64,000 nucleotides of DNA from Trichopria drosophilae (GCA_030407085.1 CM059582.1:93565001-93629000), one strand, 5' to 3'; counted from the stretch's first letter, positions 22,236 through 33,331 are shown. The notes: generated from the sequence alone by a model not told the origin. Numbers and translations are program-made.

Positions 22236-23401
22236 CTCAGGACGAAGGAATCAAAGTTTTGGGTGTCTTTTGGAATCCGTCCAGCGACGCCTTCCAATTG
22301 AAGGTCAAGTTGGAGCAGCCGAAGTTGCTCACCAAACGCACGCTTCTTGCTATGATCGCGCGCTTGTATGACCCCCTCGGATGGGTATCTCCTTTCATTA
22401 TCACTGCGAAAGTGTTAATGCAAAGTCTTTGGTTGCTACAACTTGATTTGGACGCTCCGCTGCCAGATTCCGTGGCGCAGCGTTGGTCGATTTTTTTTAA
22501 CGAACTGAGTTGCTTGGAAAACCTCCAAATCCCACGGTGGATCGGAGCCGGCAATGACATACTAAGTTTCGAGCTTCATGGTTTCGCGGATGCATCCGGC
22601 ATCGCGTACGCCGCAGTTGGGAATTCGAAAATCATCTTATCTTCAGGGGAAATTCGAATTTCGCTTTTGATAAGCAAAACTAAAGTTGTACCGATTAAGC
22701 CGCTTAGCATCCCTCGTCTGGAATTGAACGCTGCCGTAATTCTCGCGCGAACCATGAAGTTCCTTCTCTCGATGCGTCAATTTTCAGAAGTTCGCTGTCA
22801 TTGCTGGTCCGACGCCTCTATTGTTTTGGCATGGCTGAAAAATCATCCTTCCCACTGGAAGACCTTTGTCGCGAATCGGGTCTCTGAAATGCAGTCCTCG
22901 CTTCCCGAAGTTTGTTGGCGTCACGTTCCTACGCACGAGAATCCCGCAGACTCAGCGTCACGCGGAGTGCCCGCACAGACCTTAGTGGAATCTACGCTAT
23001 GGCGACACGGACCGGAATGGCTGCAACTATCGGAGGAAAATTGGCCATCGTCTCAACTGGGCCAAGCTCTGGAAGTCGATTCTGAGGCTCGACTTCCAGT
23101 TCAAGTTCACGCTACCAATCTTACTTTCAACGACACTTTGATTGGGATGTCGTCAAGATTCTCAAGCTGGAAGCGTCTAGTTCGTGTCACAGCATGTCTG
23201 CTGAAATGGCGATATCCCTCGGACACGGCCATACCGGGTAGTTTGTCGGCTGGCGACATAAAACGAGCCTCTCTCGTCTGGCTTCGTTGGTTGCAGTCTT
23301 TGTCTTTTCCCGATGAGATCGTCACTCTGCGAGCAGGTACCGAGGTCTCTCAGCACAGTTCTCTGAAAAACTCAATCTGTACCTGGATGAGGACGGTTTG
23401 A
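22085..23401 (+). pseudogene. BEL-1 RT thumb, RNase H and connection
   Basis: The frame carries the BEL/Pao RT end (FNLRKWASN), the conserved RLYDPLGWVSP block, and RNase H with HGFADASGIAYAAV, IPRLELNAAV and CWSDASIVLAWL. These supply the D-E-D catalytic residues, all present. The DSASRGV motif that closes this domain in BEL elements is also seen. The frame should run on toward integrase but drifts out of phase near 23355-23370 and meets a TGA at 23399-23401. The homologous continuation is readable one frame over. The first ~20 bases overlap the preceding frame because of the frameshift. Confidence 0.8.
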
Positions 23402-23434
23402 TTCGTCGGCGGACGCCTGCGTCATGCGTGTCTC

Positions 23435-24583
23435 AGCGAAGATGCTAAGCACCCGGTGATTCTCGGCAATCATGATGTTCGTCTGATTATCGAGCGCGCC
23501 CACCACCGCTGTGTACATGGCGGTGTAAGTCTAACACTCCAAATATTGAGAGACTCATTTTGGGTTATTCAGGCGAAAAAACGGATACGCTCGGTTATTT
23601 TTCATTGCATGACGTGTGCTCGGGTAAAGGCTGCACTTGGCAAGCAACTCATGGGAGATTTACCGGCTCCTCGGGTGCTTCATCCAAAGCGCCCATTTCA
23701 GCACTGTGGCGTAGATTATGCCGGCCCAATCCAATTGCAGAGCTCCAAGGGTCGCGGTCAAAAATCGACCACAGGGTATATTGCCCTTTTCGTGTGTTCC
23801 GCGGTCAAAGCTCTGCACCTGGAGGCCGTCTCCGATTACACGACTAGTGCATTCATCGCCGCATTTCAGCGATTCGTTGGTCGTCGTGATATCCCCAGCG
23901 ATATGTACAGCGATTGCGGGAACACGTTCCGTGGCGCAGACACGGAGCTTCGACAAACATTCAACGCGGCTATTCGTGACCCCGACTACCGTTCTTTGCT
24001 CGCTAAGGACGGCACGACTTGGCATTTCCTGCCCCCTGCAGCACCACATTTCGGAGGGCTGTGGGAGGCAGGTGTCAAAAGCGTCAAACACCATTTGAAG
24101 CGTGTCCTCCAAAATCGTACTCCGACATTCGAGGAACTCAGCACCCTTCTGTGTGAAATTGAGTCCTGCCTGAACCCGAGACCACTGGCAGCGATGACGA
24201 ATAACATCGATGATTTGGATGTATTAACGCCGGGATTCTTTCTCACCGGAACACGCATGCGCGCAGTTCCTAGATCTTCGCTCCTGGATCTATCGGCGGA
24301 TTCACTGCCTCGTTGGCAGTTATACAGTCAAATGCGGGAACGGTTTTGGGCCGCCTGGTCTGGCGACTACGTACGGTCATTGCAGCATCGTGCGAGGTGG
24401 CGACAGCCTCAAGAGATTTTCGCAGTCGGTCAACTTGTGCTCGTCCATACTCCAAACGCACCACCGACGAAATGGCCTCTCGCGCGTATAATTGCTTGTT
24501 CGCCCGGAGATGACGGCTGCGTGCGGGTCGTGACCTTGCGAACTGCCACGACCGAACTCAAACGCCCAGTGGCAAAACTATGA
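23435..24583 (+). pseudogene. BEL-1 integrase
   Basis: A 375-codon frame (first ATG 23456) with the zinc-binding N-domain (H17/H21 and C51/C54), the BEL-type GVDYAGP (D87), MYSDCGNTF (D153) and HFGGLWEAGVK (E204). All three catalytic acids are intact. The C-terminal part (PTKWPLARI, then RTATTELKRPVAKL) is the usual end domain. The frame enters after another phase change near 23440. Its stop codon TGA is the first three bases of foldback element F, so the natural C-terminus is cut. Confidence 0.85.
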
Positions 24584-25904
24584 AATAATGAAATAATGAT
24601 CGTTTGTATAAAAAGCTTTTTTGAACGACCGCACAGTAAGCCCATAAATAATGTATATCTGTATAGTATCTTAGTTTCATGTCTTGAAATCTATTACTCA
24701 GACTATTTGAGAGTCGCTGACTAAGAACCTGAGATCAGAATTTCAAAATTAAAAATAGCGGATACAATATGGTGGACATAATTTATAAAATTTAAATGGA
24801 TTTGCAAAAAACTTATTGTTATCTTGAATTTTTGGGCTCGATGATTGTCAATCTCAAATCAGATTTTACAATCCAAAATGGCGGATACAATATGGCAGAT
24901 ACATTATGACGGACATAACATTTAAAATACAAATGAATTTGCTTGAAATTTACTATACCATAGTTTGATAGGTTACTTATTACGAATATAACATTTTCTT
25001 CTAAAATTATATAATTTTGCAATTTAAAAATTTTTTTTTTAATAAATAAAAATGATATATTACAAATTGTAGAAAAATCCATGGTTTCATAGTTTTCAAG
25101 TTTCTTAACTTTTCTTGTTTATTATAAATGTAACAAAATTTTCTAATAAAGCTTAACTATCATTTTAACAATTTATAATTATTATTATTATTGTTGTTGT
25201 TATTATTTTTTTTTGACGGACCAATCCAACTAACATGTCACTGTGTTGAAAAGTTGGAAAAACTGTATGAAGGATTAAGATCTTTGCAGAGATCACCAAA
25301 GAAAAAAATTCAAGAGCGACAGAACAAGGTTGCATAGAAAAGACAGGTGATTTATTTGATATTTCTTATGCAAAAATTGTAGTAACAATTAATATTTTGG
25401 TTGCGAATAATGAATAAAGTGTCGCAACAAAGGAAATATGCCAATGCATAATTCTAAGAGTAAATGTTATATTCGTAATAAGTAACCTATCAAAATATCG
25501 TATAGTAAATTTCAAGCAAATTCATTTGTATTTTAAATGTTATGTCCGTCATAATGTATCTGCCATATTGTATCCGCCATTTTGGATTGTAAAATCTGAT
25601 TTGAGATTGACAATCATCGAGCCCAAAAATTCAAGATAACAATAAGTTTTTTGCAAATCCATTTAAATTTTAAAAGTGATGTCCACCATAATGTATCCAC
25701 CATTTTGAATTTTGAAATTCTGATCTCAGGTTCTTAGTCAGCAACTCTCAAATATTCTGAGTAATAAATTTCAAGACATGAAACTAAGATACTATAGAGA
25801 TATACATTATTAGAAAAAAATTTTTACTTTTCTCTATTTATGGGCTTACTGTGCGGTCGTTCAAAAAAGCTTTTCATACAAACGATCATTATTTCATTAT
25901 TTCA
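24581..25904. mobile_element. Foldback element F
   Basis: TGAAATAATGAAATAATGAT at the left end returns inverted at the right end (25885-25904). The arms extend about 400 bp inward, with AAGCTTTTTTGAACGACCGC and AATGGCGGATACAATATGGC near 24614 and 24878 returning inverted near 25851 and 25561. The centre is AT-rich and has no transposase. No target duplication was found: BEL-1 sequence lies on the left but not on the right. Confidence 0.75.
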
Positions 25905-25913
25905 CCATTTCTG

Positions 25914-26187
25914 AAAAAAAATATCTTTTGCTCATGAAAAAATATTAATTTTTAGAAATTTAGCAGCAAATTTACGAGAAAACGATTATTTCCCATATAT
26001 ATATATACATATATATATAAATAATAATAATAGATATTAATCATAATAAATATATAGATATTTAATGGTGCCGTCGGTCTCATACAGTTTTCCATGTATT
26101 TTATATGGGAAATAATCGTTTTCTCGTAAATTTGCTGCTAAATTTCTAAAAATTAATATTTTTTCATGAGCAAAAGATATTTTTTTA
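25914..26187. mobile_element. Small palindromic MITE-like element G
   Basis: The left arm 25914-25997 and right arm 26106-26187 are near-perfect inverses (AGCAAATTTACGAGAAAACG against CGTTTTCTCGTAAATTTGCT). A ~110-bp centre contains (TA)n and a unique GGTGCCGTCGGTCTCATAC. Confidence 0.75.
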
Positions 26188-26245
26188 TATATATTAAAAT
26201 ATTATAGATATTTTTTTATATATATTAAAGATATTTTTTTATATA

Positions 26246-26250
<5 letters not shown>

Positions 26251-26287
<37 letters not shown>
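26251..26287. repeat. (AT)n microsatellite
   Basis: Pure AT run at the left boundary of element H. Confidence 0.85.
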
Positions 26288-26290
<3 letters not shown>

Positions 26291-28124
26291 CGTGTCCCAT
26301 TTTAATCGATACACGTATATAACTCGCCAGGGAAGCCTCCAATCGAAAAAACGGTAGAGACTGAAGTTGTAGGAAATCGAGAGGGAAAACGAACGGTGAT
26401 CTTGAATATCACCTTAAATGCGATTTTAAAGGTTATTTGAAGGTCAACATTGATTTTGTCAGTAGAAACCCCATTTTTTTATTGCAGGAATAAAAAGAGC
26501 GGGAAATTTTACATTCAGAATGAGATGTTCTGTTGGGGCATCGAAAGTAATTTCAAGGTCAAGCAGTCAGTTCATCAATATTCACGTACGTAATTACTCT
26601 GACAAGGCCAGAATAACAAACATGGTTGAGACGAAAGTTGTAGGACATGCAGGGAAAATCGAACCATGACCTTGGATATTACCTTGAATTCGATTTTCAA
26701 AGTCATTTGAAGGTTAACTTTGTTTTTTTTTCAGTAGAAACTATTTTCCTATTCCAGGAATGAAACGAGCGGGAAATTTTTATTTACGATGATATGTTGA
26801 GTAGGGACTTCGAAGGTCATTTTAAGGTAAAAAAAGGCCTGTCTTTATAAACTGGACAAAAATAGGACAAAAGACAGGTAATTTTCCCCTGCGTTAATGA
26901 CAATTTGTCTATTTGCGGGTCGACTCTCGGGTGAATTGCAGGGCATAGACAGGACGGTACAAGACAGAACTAAGCAGATATACAACACAACACCCACCCA
27001 GAGCCAGTCCCCCCTACCCCAGTATTGGTACCACCAGCAGATTCGACGGTCTGTACCGTAGCAAATACGACGCGAGGATTATGCCATCTTTATCCGAGAT
27101 TAGACCCACGACGTACCGACAGGGAAACAGATAACTTAAGAAACCGATAACTGCCGACCGAGATCGGCAGCAGTCCCAAATTCGTACCTTCGCCGAGAAA
27201 GGTTCGCTGGATATTCCACACTGGGTGTAAGCATCAGAGAAAATTGCACGGACGGGGATTCGAACTCGGAACCTTCGCGACGTTCAGTTCGTGCAAACTA
27301 AGGCTGACGATCTCGCCGGTCGTCTGTCTTTATAAACTGAATCTTTATGAACTGACCATGTTTACCAATTGTATAATACCCCCCCCCCCTTTAGTGGTTT
27401 TTACTGGAACCCGATGATTTAGCACATAATCTCTGTTAGCAATAATGGTATTTTACGTCTACTGAATCGAACGAAATCATTTTTTGGGTTTAAATTAACT
27501 ACTTTGTTTTAGACGCAAAATCTTATGCGTTTTTAGAATCTGGAGTCTTTGTAACTCTACGTACTCTTTGACACATTTTTTTTACCTTGAAATGACCTTC
27601 GAAGTCCCTACTCAACATATCATCCTAAATAAAAATTTCCCGCTCGTTTCATTCCTACAATAGAAAAATAGTTTCTACTGAAAAAAAAACAAAGTTAACC
27701 GTCAAATGACTTTGAAAATCGAATTCAAGGTCATATCCAAGGCCACGGTTCGATTTTCCATCCACGTCCTACAGCTCCCGTCCCTACCATTTTTTTTATT
27801 CTGGCCTTGTAACAGGAATTACGTACGTGGATATTGATAAACTTACTGCTTGACCTTCAAATGACTTTCGATGCCCCAACAGAACATATCATGCTGAACG
27901 TAAAATTTCCTGCTCTTTTTATTCCTGCAATAAAAAAATAGGGTTTCTACTGAAAAAATTAATGTTGACCTTCAAATGACCTTTCAAATCGTATTCAAGG
28001 TCACATTCAAGGTCACCATTCGATTTTCCCCTCGATTTCCTACAACTTCAGTCTCTATCGTTTTTTCGATTGGAGGCTTCCTTGACGAGTTATTTATGTG
28101 TATCGATTAAAATGGGACCCCCTG
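26288..28124. mobile_element. Foldback element H (TA target), carrying a SINE
   Basis: The ends are inverted repeats (CAGCGTGTCCCATTTTAATC on the left; GATTAAAATGGGACCCCCTG on the right) with TA on both outsides, within AT repeats. The arms are ~540 bp (26288-26830 and 27580-28124). Each arm is built of two diverged ~270-bp modules, recognisable by GAGCGGGAAATTTT at about 26500 and 26768. The centre holds SINE K (26855-27323) and an unassigned ~240 bp with a poly-C run near 27380. No transposase. The TA duplication suggests Tc1/mariner-type mobilisation. Confidence 0.75.
26855..27323 (-). mobile_element. tRNA-derived SINE K, - copy, with 16-bp target duplication
   Basis: CTGTCTTTATAAACTG flanks it on both sides (26839-26854 and 27324-27339). 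On the minus strand the head carries the B-box GAGTTCGAATCCCC at about 27250-27263. The body matches 18967-19433, and the tail is TTTTGTCCTATTTTTGTCC. The sequence is shorter at its 5' end than the + copy. Confidence 0.8.
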
Positions 28125-28130
28125 TATATA

Positions 28131-29012
28131 TGGGGCATTCTCTGTGAAACGGACCCCCCTTCTATCCACTTCAATTCAACTCGACAAAAATTCGGATAGT
28201 GACCAAAATGTTCCTCATAACTTCAAGTTTCTAAAACACCCTGGCGTTTTTCAAAAGTCCACTATGGCTGATCAAATATGGCGTCCCAAATGAAGAGGTT
28301 CTGGAGGAAAATATTTTCATTCTGTAAAAAAAATTCTAATAGCATTAAATGAAAATTTTATTCCGAGCCAAATTATGAATCCGTACAGGCCCTTTAAGCA
28401 CGATATATTGAATTTAAAAAAATTGAAGATGGCGGTTCCAATATGGCGGATGGAAATTTGAAAGTTACAAAATTTATTTGGAAAAAATACGATCGACTTC
28501 TACGTAATGTTTGAAACATAATTGATCTCATGCGATTTTTCGAAAAAATGCATTATTTAACAACAAAAAAATGTAGTATTCTGGAAATGTTGCTTAATTT
28601 AAAAGTGCTGAATATCAATACTCGAACTGTACGGTTATGAACCGACAGCGCAACATTTTTGAAAGTGGTGGATATGTTTTTGAGTTAATTGAAATCCAGA
28701 ATAAAAACAGAAAATTTCGAAATGGCAGATGCAAGTCTAAATTTCATTTTTCTTTTTCGTTAACTTTGAGACACAAATGATCTTTTCGATTTGTCGGTAA
28801 AACGTATTATTTATCAAAGAGAAAATTCATTAAACTCAAATTGTCGGACAGTGCGAACGGTTGCTGTCAAAACATATTTTCTCAATTTGTGAGACAACAG
28901 TCGCAAAGTGAGCTTCGATAAAACGCATATTAACAGCACATTTTTCTTGATCAAATTTTCTGAAGTTAGTTTATTACTTAACATTTCTGCCGCTAGGAGG
29001 AGACTAGTTGGA
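28131..29012. repeat. Element I left terminal inverted repeat
   Basis: About 880 bp. It is inverted with respect to 31930-32803 along its whole length, with scattered differences (for example AACATTTTGGTC near 28205 in its inverse at 32722-32733). Confidence 0.8.
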
Positions 29013-29014
29013 AG

Positions 29015-29145
29015 GCGGTTAGTGTACTACCAAATAAGAGGTTGCAAATCAAACGATATTAAAATGTAGAACTGGGGGATGTATGTCAATATTAAAATGA
29101 CGCTAATTAAACTGTGAGAGGCGAGGGGACTCACAGCCCTCACAG
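29015..29145 (+). repeat. Inverted duplicate of the transposase 3' end
   Basis: Matches the reverse complement of about 30045-30165, including AACTGGGGGATGTATGTCAA and ACTGTGAGAGGC. The two copies face each other across a ~900-bp spacer. Confidence 0.7.
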
Positions 29146-29157
29146 TTTTTCACACTC

Positions 29158-29200
29158 CCATGGGGCATTCTCTGTCAACCGGACCCCCCTAATGTCCAAA
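29158..29200. other. Second TIR-like end inside element I
   Basis: ATGGGGCATTCTCTGTCAAC followed by CGGACCCCCC repeats the terminal motif of element I at an internal position. No matching opposite end was found, so it is probably the truncated edge of a related element. Confidence 0.5.
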
Positions 29201-29394
29201 ATTCATATTTACTAAAAAATTTTTTGCAGGGCGGAAAATTTAGGTAATCGTGTCTACTTTCGTTTGCCGTCTGGCTTTTTTGATGATTCAAAATGGACGA
29301 CACTGTCCTCCTTCGATATAGAGAAAAATAATTTTATTTTTAATATATGAAATTAACCCTTTGCTTTTCTTTATACGGAAAACAGCTGAAAATT

Positions 29395-29640
29395 GTTACT
29401 CGGAAATTTTCAGGGTCGCTGATTACGAATCTGGAGTCAGACTTTGAAAATTCAAAATGGCGGATCCAAGATGGCCGACCGAAACGCAAAAGATTACCCA
29501 AACTCGATGGAACTGGCTTCTCGGGAGTTTTCGGGGTCGCTGATTATGAATCTGAAAACAGATTTTAAAAATTCAAAATGGCGGATCTAAGATGTCCGAC
29601 CGAAATGCGAAAAATTTCCCAAGATTCGTAATCAGCGACC
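29395..29640 (+). repeat. Imperfect tandem repeat, two ~115-bp units
   Basis: GGTCGCTGATTACGAATCTG...CAAAATGGCGGATCCAAGATG recurs from about 29530 as GGTCGCTGATTATGAATCTG...CAAAATGGCGGATCTAAGATG. Related phrases occur in foldback element F (near 24720 and 24880). Confidence 0.65.
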
Positions 29641-29814
29641 CTCATAACCAACCAGTTTATTTTGCTACAATTTGATTATAATGTGGTTGGCATAGTCCTG
29701 ATCAAAAGTCTCAAAGGTCTGAAAAAAGCTGGTTTTCGAGATATACAAATCAGCATATGTGTAATCAGCATTTTAGCTCCTCTGGCTGAACCAATATAAT
29801 AAGCGTTTGTGTGT

Positions 29815-29910
29815 GTCCTGCTCTCGGCATCACCCAGGATCAACGACGTGGAAGTAGCAGGAAACTGATCCCTTCGGGGTGTTGGTTTAACGTGAGTAAT
29901 CCCCTTGCCT
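29815..29910 (+). repeat. Dispersed block E, copy 2
   Basis: Resembles 10383-10480 (CACCCAGGATCAACGACGTGG and CCTTGCCTCTCAC). It is followed at once by a (TG)n tract. Confidence 0.5.
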
Positions 29911-29912
29911 CT

Positions 29913-29918
<6 letters not shown>

Positions 29919-29950
<32 letters not shown>

Positions 29951-30003
29951 CGTGTGTGGGTGTGTGCGCGTGCGTGCGTGTGCGTGCGTGTGCGTGCGTG
30001 TGT
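29919..30003. repeat. (TG)n / (TGCG)n microsatellite
   Basis: A pure TG run grading into TGCG/TGCGTG variants. Cys/Val-rich reading frames across it are artefacts. Confidence 0.9.
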
Positions 30004-30088
30004 GTCATATGATTTATCGTATGATTCCACGGAAATTTTCTGCAGGGCTGTGAATCCCCTTGCCTCTCACAGTTTAATTAGCGTTATG

Positions 30089-31411
30089 TTAATATTGACA
30101 TACATCCCCCAGTTCTGCATTTGAATACCGTTTGATTTGCAACCTCTTATTTGGTAGTACACTAAAGGAATGGTTTATTAAAATACGTGGCACTGGAGGC
30201 GACGATGAGAATCTATTGTTTAGTTTTCTTGTATATTTGTCATGATCGATTTTACTATAAGACAGTATTTCAATATTTTTGAAGTGTCGTTTTCCCCAAT
30301 TAAATAAGGCAATCGGTGTCAATATGGCGTCTTTCGGCTTGGCCAGCAGACGGACTCGCCCTGCTTCTCGTTTAAATGTGGCTCCAATTCCATCGCACGC
30401 ATTCTTGCCATGAGCGGTGGCATGAAAATGCCACTCTGCAGTCACACCAAAGTCCTCTTTATGGTTAATCAAATTAATCATTTGATACTTGTTCTTGAAG
30501 TGCTGTTTCGCTCCATCGCTGAAATAAATGATATTCTTTAAATTAGTGACAGTTCGCTTCAGAAGAGGAATCAAAGAGGACTGAATGGTGTAAGCTGCAG
30601 CCGTATTATGTTTCAGGCGATCCGATAAAAACACGATGCTTTTGTGCTTTAACTTACAGTCGGAAATACTGTACATTGATCGTTATTGAAATGGAAAGCC
30701 TGTGACGCATTTTGAACGATGAAAGCATAGTTTTCCGAAAAATCAAATAGAACGAGTACTTCACCGTCAGAAAGACTCTCCTTAATATGCTCCATACACT
30801 GCGACTGTTGTCTCGCTATGAAAGAATGAGACTTGAGTTTCACGAGTTTCTCGCATAACTCTTCAACAAACTCCGAAGCAGGCAAACTTCTGGTCAACAG
30901 AGTACATCGGTCAGTTGCAGCCCAGACACTGAACTCGTCGTCAACAATAGACGCTTTCGTCAATTGCTCCAATCTAATAGGTTCTAACATTAGATTACAA
31001 TTCTCGCGGATCGTGCAAACACATACGCAGTGAGTGCCTTTGCCTCCTGCAAGAATGTATTGTTTACGTTTTATTTTCGCAAAGGTACTGAAACCCACAT
31101 TACAATCAGGATTTTTTTCAAGAAATTTGATATGAAGGCCCCTCAAATCCAAAAGCAGGAGCGATTTTGCATCAATATACGCTCTCCATCTCTTTTCACG
31201 GATACGGTATCTTTTTTACCGGGCATTAATCTACTGTTGAAATCACTGTTGTAGAAGTCATCAATTTTCTGGGTGACAGAATCAGGTAATTTTTTCCCAA
31301 CTTTTGCCGTTGTTTTCGAGTTCCATCCGATTGTTTCAAAACTTTTGCTTTTCGTGTCATAAGTTTTGTCGTATTAAATTCCGCAGAAATTTTGGCAATG
31401 CTCCATGACAA
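30089..31411 (-). pseudogene. Element I transposase-like protein, frameshifted
   Basis: At least three reading-frame pieces on the minus strand form one degraded gene: about 31226-31411 (basic, helix-turn-helix-like KISAEFNTTKLMTRKAK), 30649-31219 (GFSTFAKIKRKQ, THCVCVC, LFDFSENYAFIVQ) and 30089-30676 (IIYFSDGAKQHFKN, EWHFHATAHGKNACDGIG, then a tail ending VCQY). The pieces overlap or change frame near 30660 and 31200-31260. I recognise this as a large family of unnamed insect and cnidarian proteins with conserved DF(S/A)ENY, FSDGA and HGK.ACDG motifs. These could be the acidic residues of an RNase-H-like DDE/DDD transposase core. Its position between the long TIRs supports a transposase role. 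The superfamily is inferred, not established. A complete protein cannot be made from this copy. Confidence 0.65.
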
Positions 31412-31929
31412 CGGAGGAATAGTGAGAATCGATATTCTTAATGGATCGTTCGGGTTCAGCGACGAAAATTTGTATTTAAGTTCATCGAAGAATTCTTAGA
31501 GCTCAATTTCTCTACGAGAACGATGTTCATCAGAATCAAGCGGTATTAAGGGATCGAGATCTTCGTGAAAATCGATCGAATCATTACTAATATCAATCTC
31601 CTCGACACCATACAGACTACCGATTATTTTATCCTGAACATGAAGAGTGCTTTCAGGTTTACGTTGCCTGCAACCAGATCATATCCTTGCATCTGGAGAA
31701 AAAGACGGAAACTCGGAGAGAAATTGCTCGGAAACACGTCTTAGATTACGACCGACGTGTCTTTTGTCACCAGATTTTGCATACGGATTACAACACCGAT
31801 CTGTATGTTCTGTTGGCATTGTCAAAAATTCAAGAGAATCACGAGTTTAAATTTATAAACTCGAAGTGAAGAATAAGAGATAATATTCGGCACTAGTACT
31901 AAATGAAAGTCAACTTCGCTTTCGAAACG

Positions 31930-32803
31930 CCTTCCAACTAGTCTCCACCTAGCGGCAGAAATGTTAACTAATAAAAATAACTTCAGAAAATTTGATCAAG
32001 AAAAATGTGCTGTTAATATGCGTTTTATCGAAGCTCACTTCGCAACTGTTGTCTCCCAAATTGAGAAAATATGTTTTGACAGCAACCGTTCGCACTATCC
32101 GACAATTTGAGTTTAATGAATTTTCCCTTTGACAAATAATACGTTTTACCAACAAATCGAAAAGATCATTTATGTCTCAAAGTTAACGAAATTTCTAACT
32201 TGCATCCGCCATTTTGAAATTTTCTGTTTTTATTCTGGATTTCAATTACCCCAAAAACATATCCACCACTTTCAGAAATGTTGCGCTGTCGGTTCATAAC
32301 TGTACAGTTCGAGTGTTGATATTCAGCACTTTTAAATTAAGCAACATTTCCAGAATACTACATTTTTTTGTTGTTAAATAATGCATTTTTTCGAAAAATC
32401 GCATGAGATCAAATATGTTTCATACATTACGTAGAAGTCGATCGTAGTTTTTCCAAATAAAATTTGTAACTTTCAAATTTCCATCCGTCATATTGGAACC
32501 GCCATCTTGAATTTTTTTAAATTCAATATATCGTGCTTGAAGCGCCTGTACGGATTCATAATTTGGCCCGAAAGAAAATTTTCATTTAATGCTATTATAA
32601 TTTTTTTTACAGGATGAAAATATTTTCCTCCAGAACCTCTTCATTTGGGACGCCTTATTTGATCAGCCATAGTGGACTTTTGAAAAACGCCAGGGTGTTT
32701 TAGAAACTTGAAGTTATGAGGAACATTTTGGTCAATATCCGAATTCTTTTCGAGTTGAATTGAAATGGATAGAAGGGGGGTCCGTTTCATATAGAATGCC
32801 CCA
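31930..32803. repeat. Element I right terminal inverted repeat
   Basis: About 870 bp, inverse of 28131-29012. It ends in GAATGCCCCA followed by TATA. Confidence 0.8.
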
Positions 32804-32815
32804 TATATATATATA

Positions 32816-33331
32816 GGAAATGCGAGACGTTAAATTGTTATTAATGTGTGTTTCGTTAGAAAATAATTCGCTCAAAAGTTGTCAATACAGAAAAAAAGTG
32901 AGTACAAAATTTGTTTCCATTCCTTCTTTTGCAAATATCTCTGTTGGTATTGATTTTACGAAAAAATTCATATAAACAAAATGAAAGCTTACAAAATGTT
33001 TTACAAGAATTACTTTATCGATATTTTTTTTAAAATAATATCGATAATAAAGTGGTAATTGAAAACCTGGACAATTTTTCATTTTTACGAAATCTGTAAA
33101 ATTAAGCAACTTTAACGCCACGAACAGGTTTTCTTCCAAGTCATTCTGATAGGAAATTTTATGAGCTTTCATTTTGTTTATATTTTTTCACCGTAAAATC
33201 AATAGCAACAAAGATATTTGAAGATAAGGAATTTTAAAAAAGTGTTGTACTCACTTTTTTTAAAACAACCTTTGAGCATATCATTTTGTAACAAAACACC
33301 CATTAGTAACGATTTAATGTCTCGCGTTTCC
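32816..33331. mobile_element. Foldback element J
   Basis: Ends GGAAATGCGAGACGTTAAAT and, inverted, ATTTAATGTCTCGCGTTTCC. The arms run about 180-200 bp inward (AAAAGTGAGTACAAAATTTG against its inverse near 33245). No coding. It sits 12 bp from the end of element I in TA-rich sequence. Confidence 0.7.

Larger units (their letters stand above)
20287..24583 (+). mobile_element. BEL-1: BEL/Pao retrotransposon fragment, truncated both ends
   Basis: Gag zinc knuckles, DQGS protease, reverse transcriptase, RNase H and integrase follow in BEL/Pao order. The 5' LTR, primer site and N-terminal Gag are missing, replaced by repeat A, and the 3' side is cut by foldback element F. At least four frame changes break the polyprotein (about 20585, 22085, 23365 and 23440). 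Confidence 0.88.
28131..32803 (-). mobile_element. Element I: long-TIR DNA transposon with broken transposase
   Basis: The ends are TGGGGCATTCTCTGTGAAAC (left) and, inverted, ATGCCCCA (right), with TATA on both outsides (28127-28130 and 32804-32807), compatible with a 4-bp duplication. The arms are ~870 bp (to about 29012 and from about 31930). The interior encodes a degraded transposase-like protein on the minus strand. Four-base duplications and a DDE-like protein of this type bring the Sola superfamily to mind, but that assignment is tentative. Confidence 0.75.

Noticed and set aside
29676..30124. His/Thr- and Cys/Val-rich small proteins
   Set aside because: Translation of the (TG)n/(TGCG)n microsatellite.
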